Positions 63,653 to 64,000 of a stretch of DNA of 64,000 nucleotides are shown piece by piece. The stretch comes from Gordius sp. MW1 (taxonomy: Eukaryota; Nematomorpha; Gordioida; Gordea; Gordiidae). A program made the translations under genes and the position numbers. The notes beneath the pieces are model-generated. The model saw only the letters and a program-made list of their open reading frames with translations. It was not told the origin of the DNA and did not search any database. Location of the stretch: positions 12,619,001 through 12,683,000 of the forward strand of contig OZ038530.1 in NCBI GenBank assembly GCA_964036665.1. Reading direction: 5' to 3'. Position 1 is the first letter of the stretch. The number at the start of each line of letters is the position of its first letter.

Positions 63653-64000
63653 GCTATTCATGATTAAATTTAGCAATTTTTAAAAAGGCAGTAAACACAA
63701 TTTTCTATATCTTGTTTTGCTATTTATTTTATGTTAACTTGAAGTGAATGAAGTACAAATTTATTAAACTGTTTAATGAGAATTTTTAGATACATAACAG
63801 AGATGAGTGTTTGAAGGGCTCCCAAGAATTAAAAAACTAATAAAACCCACATCAAATCATTATGACATTAAAAGAAATAAATTTTGTAAATGTAAAATTA
63901 ATGTGCTAACGATACGATATAATATTTATATCAAACATGTTTAAATTCATCCTTAAATTCACTACCTGGTTTGAGTAATTCGGATCCTGTTTAACTTTAT

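Overview
This window is nuclear DNA from an invertebrate animal, most likely an arthropod. It is AT-rich and has spliced genes with GT-AG introns. The exons are more GC-rich than their surroundings, and families of short inverted-repeat transposons fill much of the introns and spacers. The arthropod guess rests on a secreted animal haem peroxidase of the chorion peroxidase/peroxinectin type, a limpet/FHL-like LIM protein and the transposon mix. No rRNA, mitochondrial or bacterial genes were seen.

Layout. 1-7.6 kb is a transposon graveyard: a decayed retroelement C-terminal fragment on the minus strand (1348-2424), a broken piggyBac-type transposase (3318-5341) and a second retroelement fragment on the plus strand (6654-7232). 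7.8-21.0 kb carries a HAD-family phosphatase followed by a complete choline dehydrogenase. All introns I reconstructed keep frame, and the last HAD exon joins the first dehydrogenase exon in phase 0 with no intervening stop. The whole block can therefore be read as one 984-residue two-enzyme protein. 22.7-32.1 kb is a 14-exon haem peroxidase (709 residues). 37.4-41.7 kb is a 5-exon four-and-a-half LIM protein (272 residues). 44.0-60.6 kb is a 21-exon SWI/SNF subunit of the SMARCC/Moira type (1289 residues). 60.6-64 kb is mostly repeats. All five genes are on the plus strand.

Exon coordinates were derived by hand from GT-AG sites and codon phase. In every multi-exon model the exon lengths sum to a whole number of codons and end at a stop, which supports the models strongly. 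5' UTRs, promoters and alternative first exons cannot be placed without RNA data.

The genes do not form one pathway. Choline dehydrogenase makes betaine aldehyde in mitochondria, the peroxidase acts outside the cell, the LIM protein is likely a scaffold in muscle or nucleus, and SMARCC is a chromatin-remodelling core subunit. The item most worth a second look is the HAD-choline dehydrogenase join. Others are a partly duplicated splice acceptor in SMARCC, a 1.5-kb foldback element in a SMARCC intron, a tRNA-derived SINE pair, a GC-rich repeat with a clear target-site duplication, and an orphan exon-like segment inside the LIM gene.
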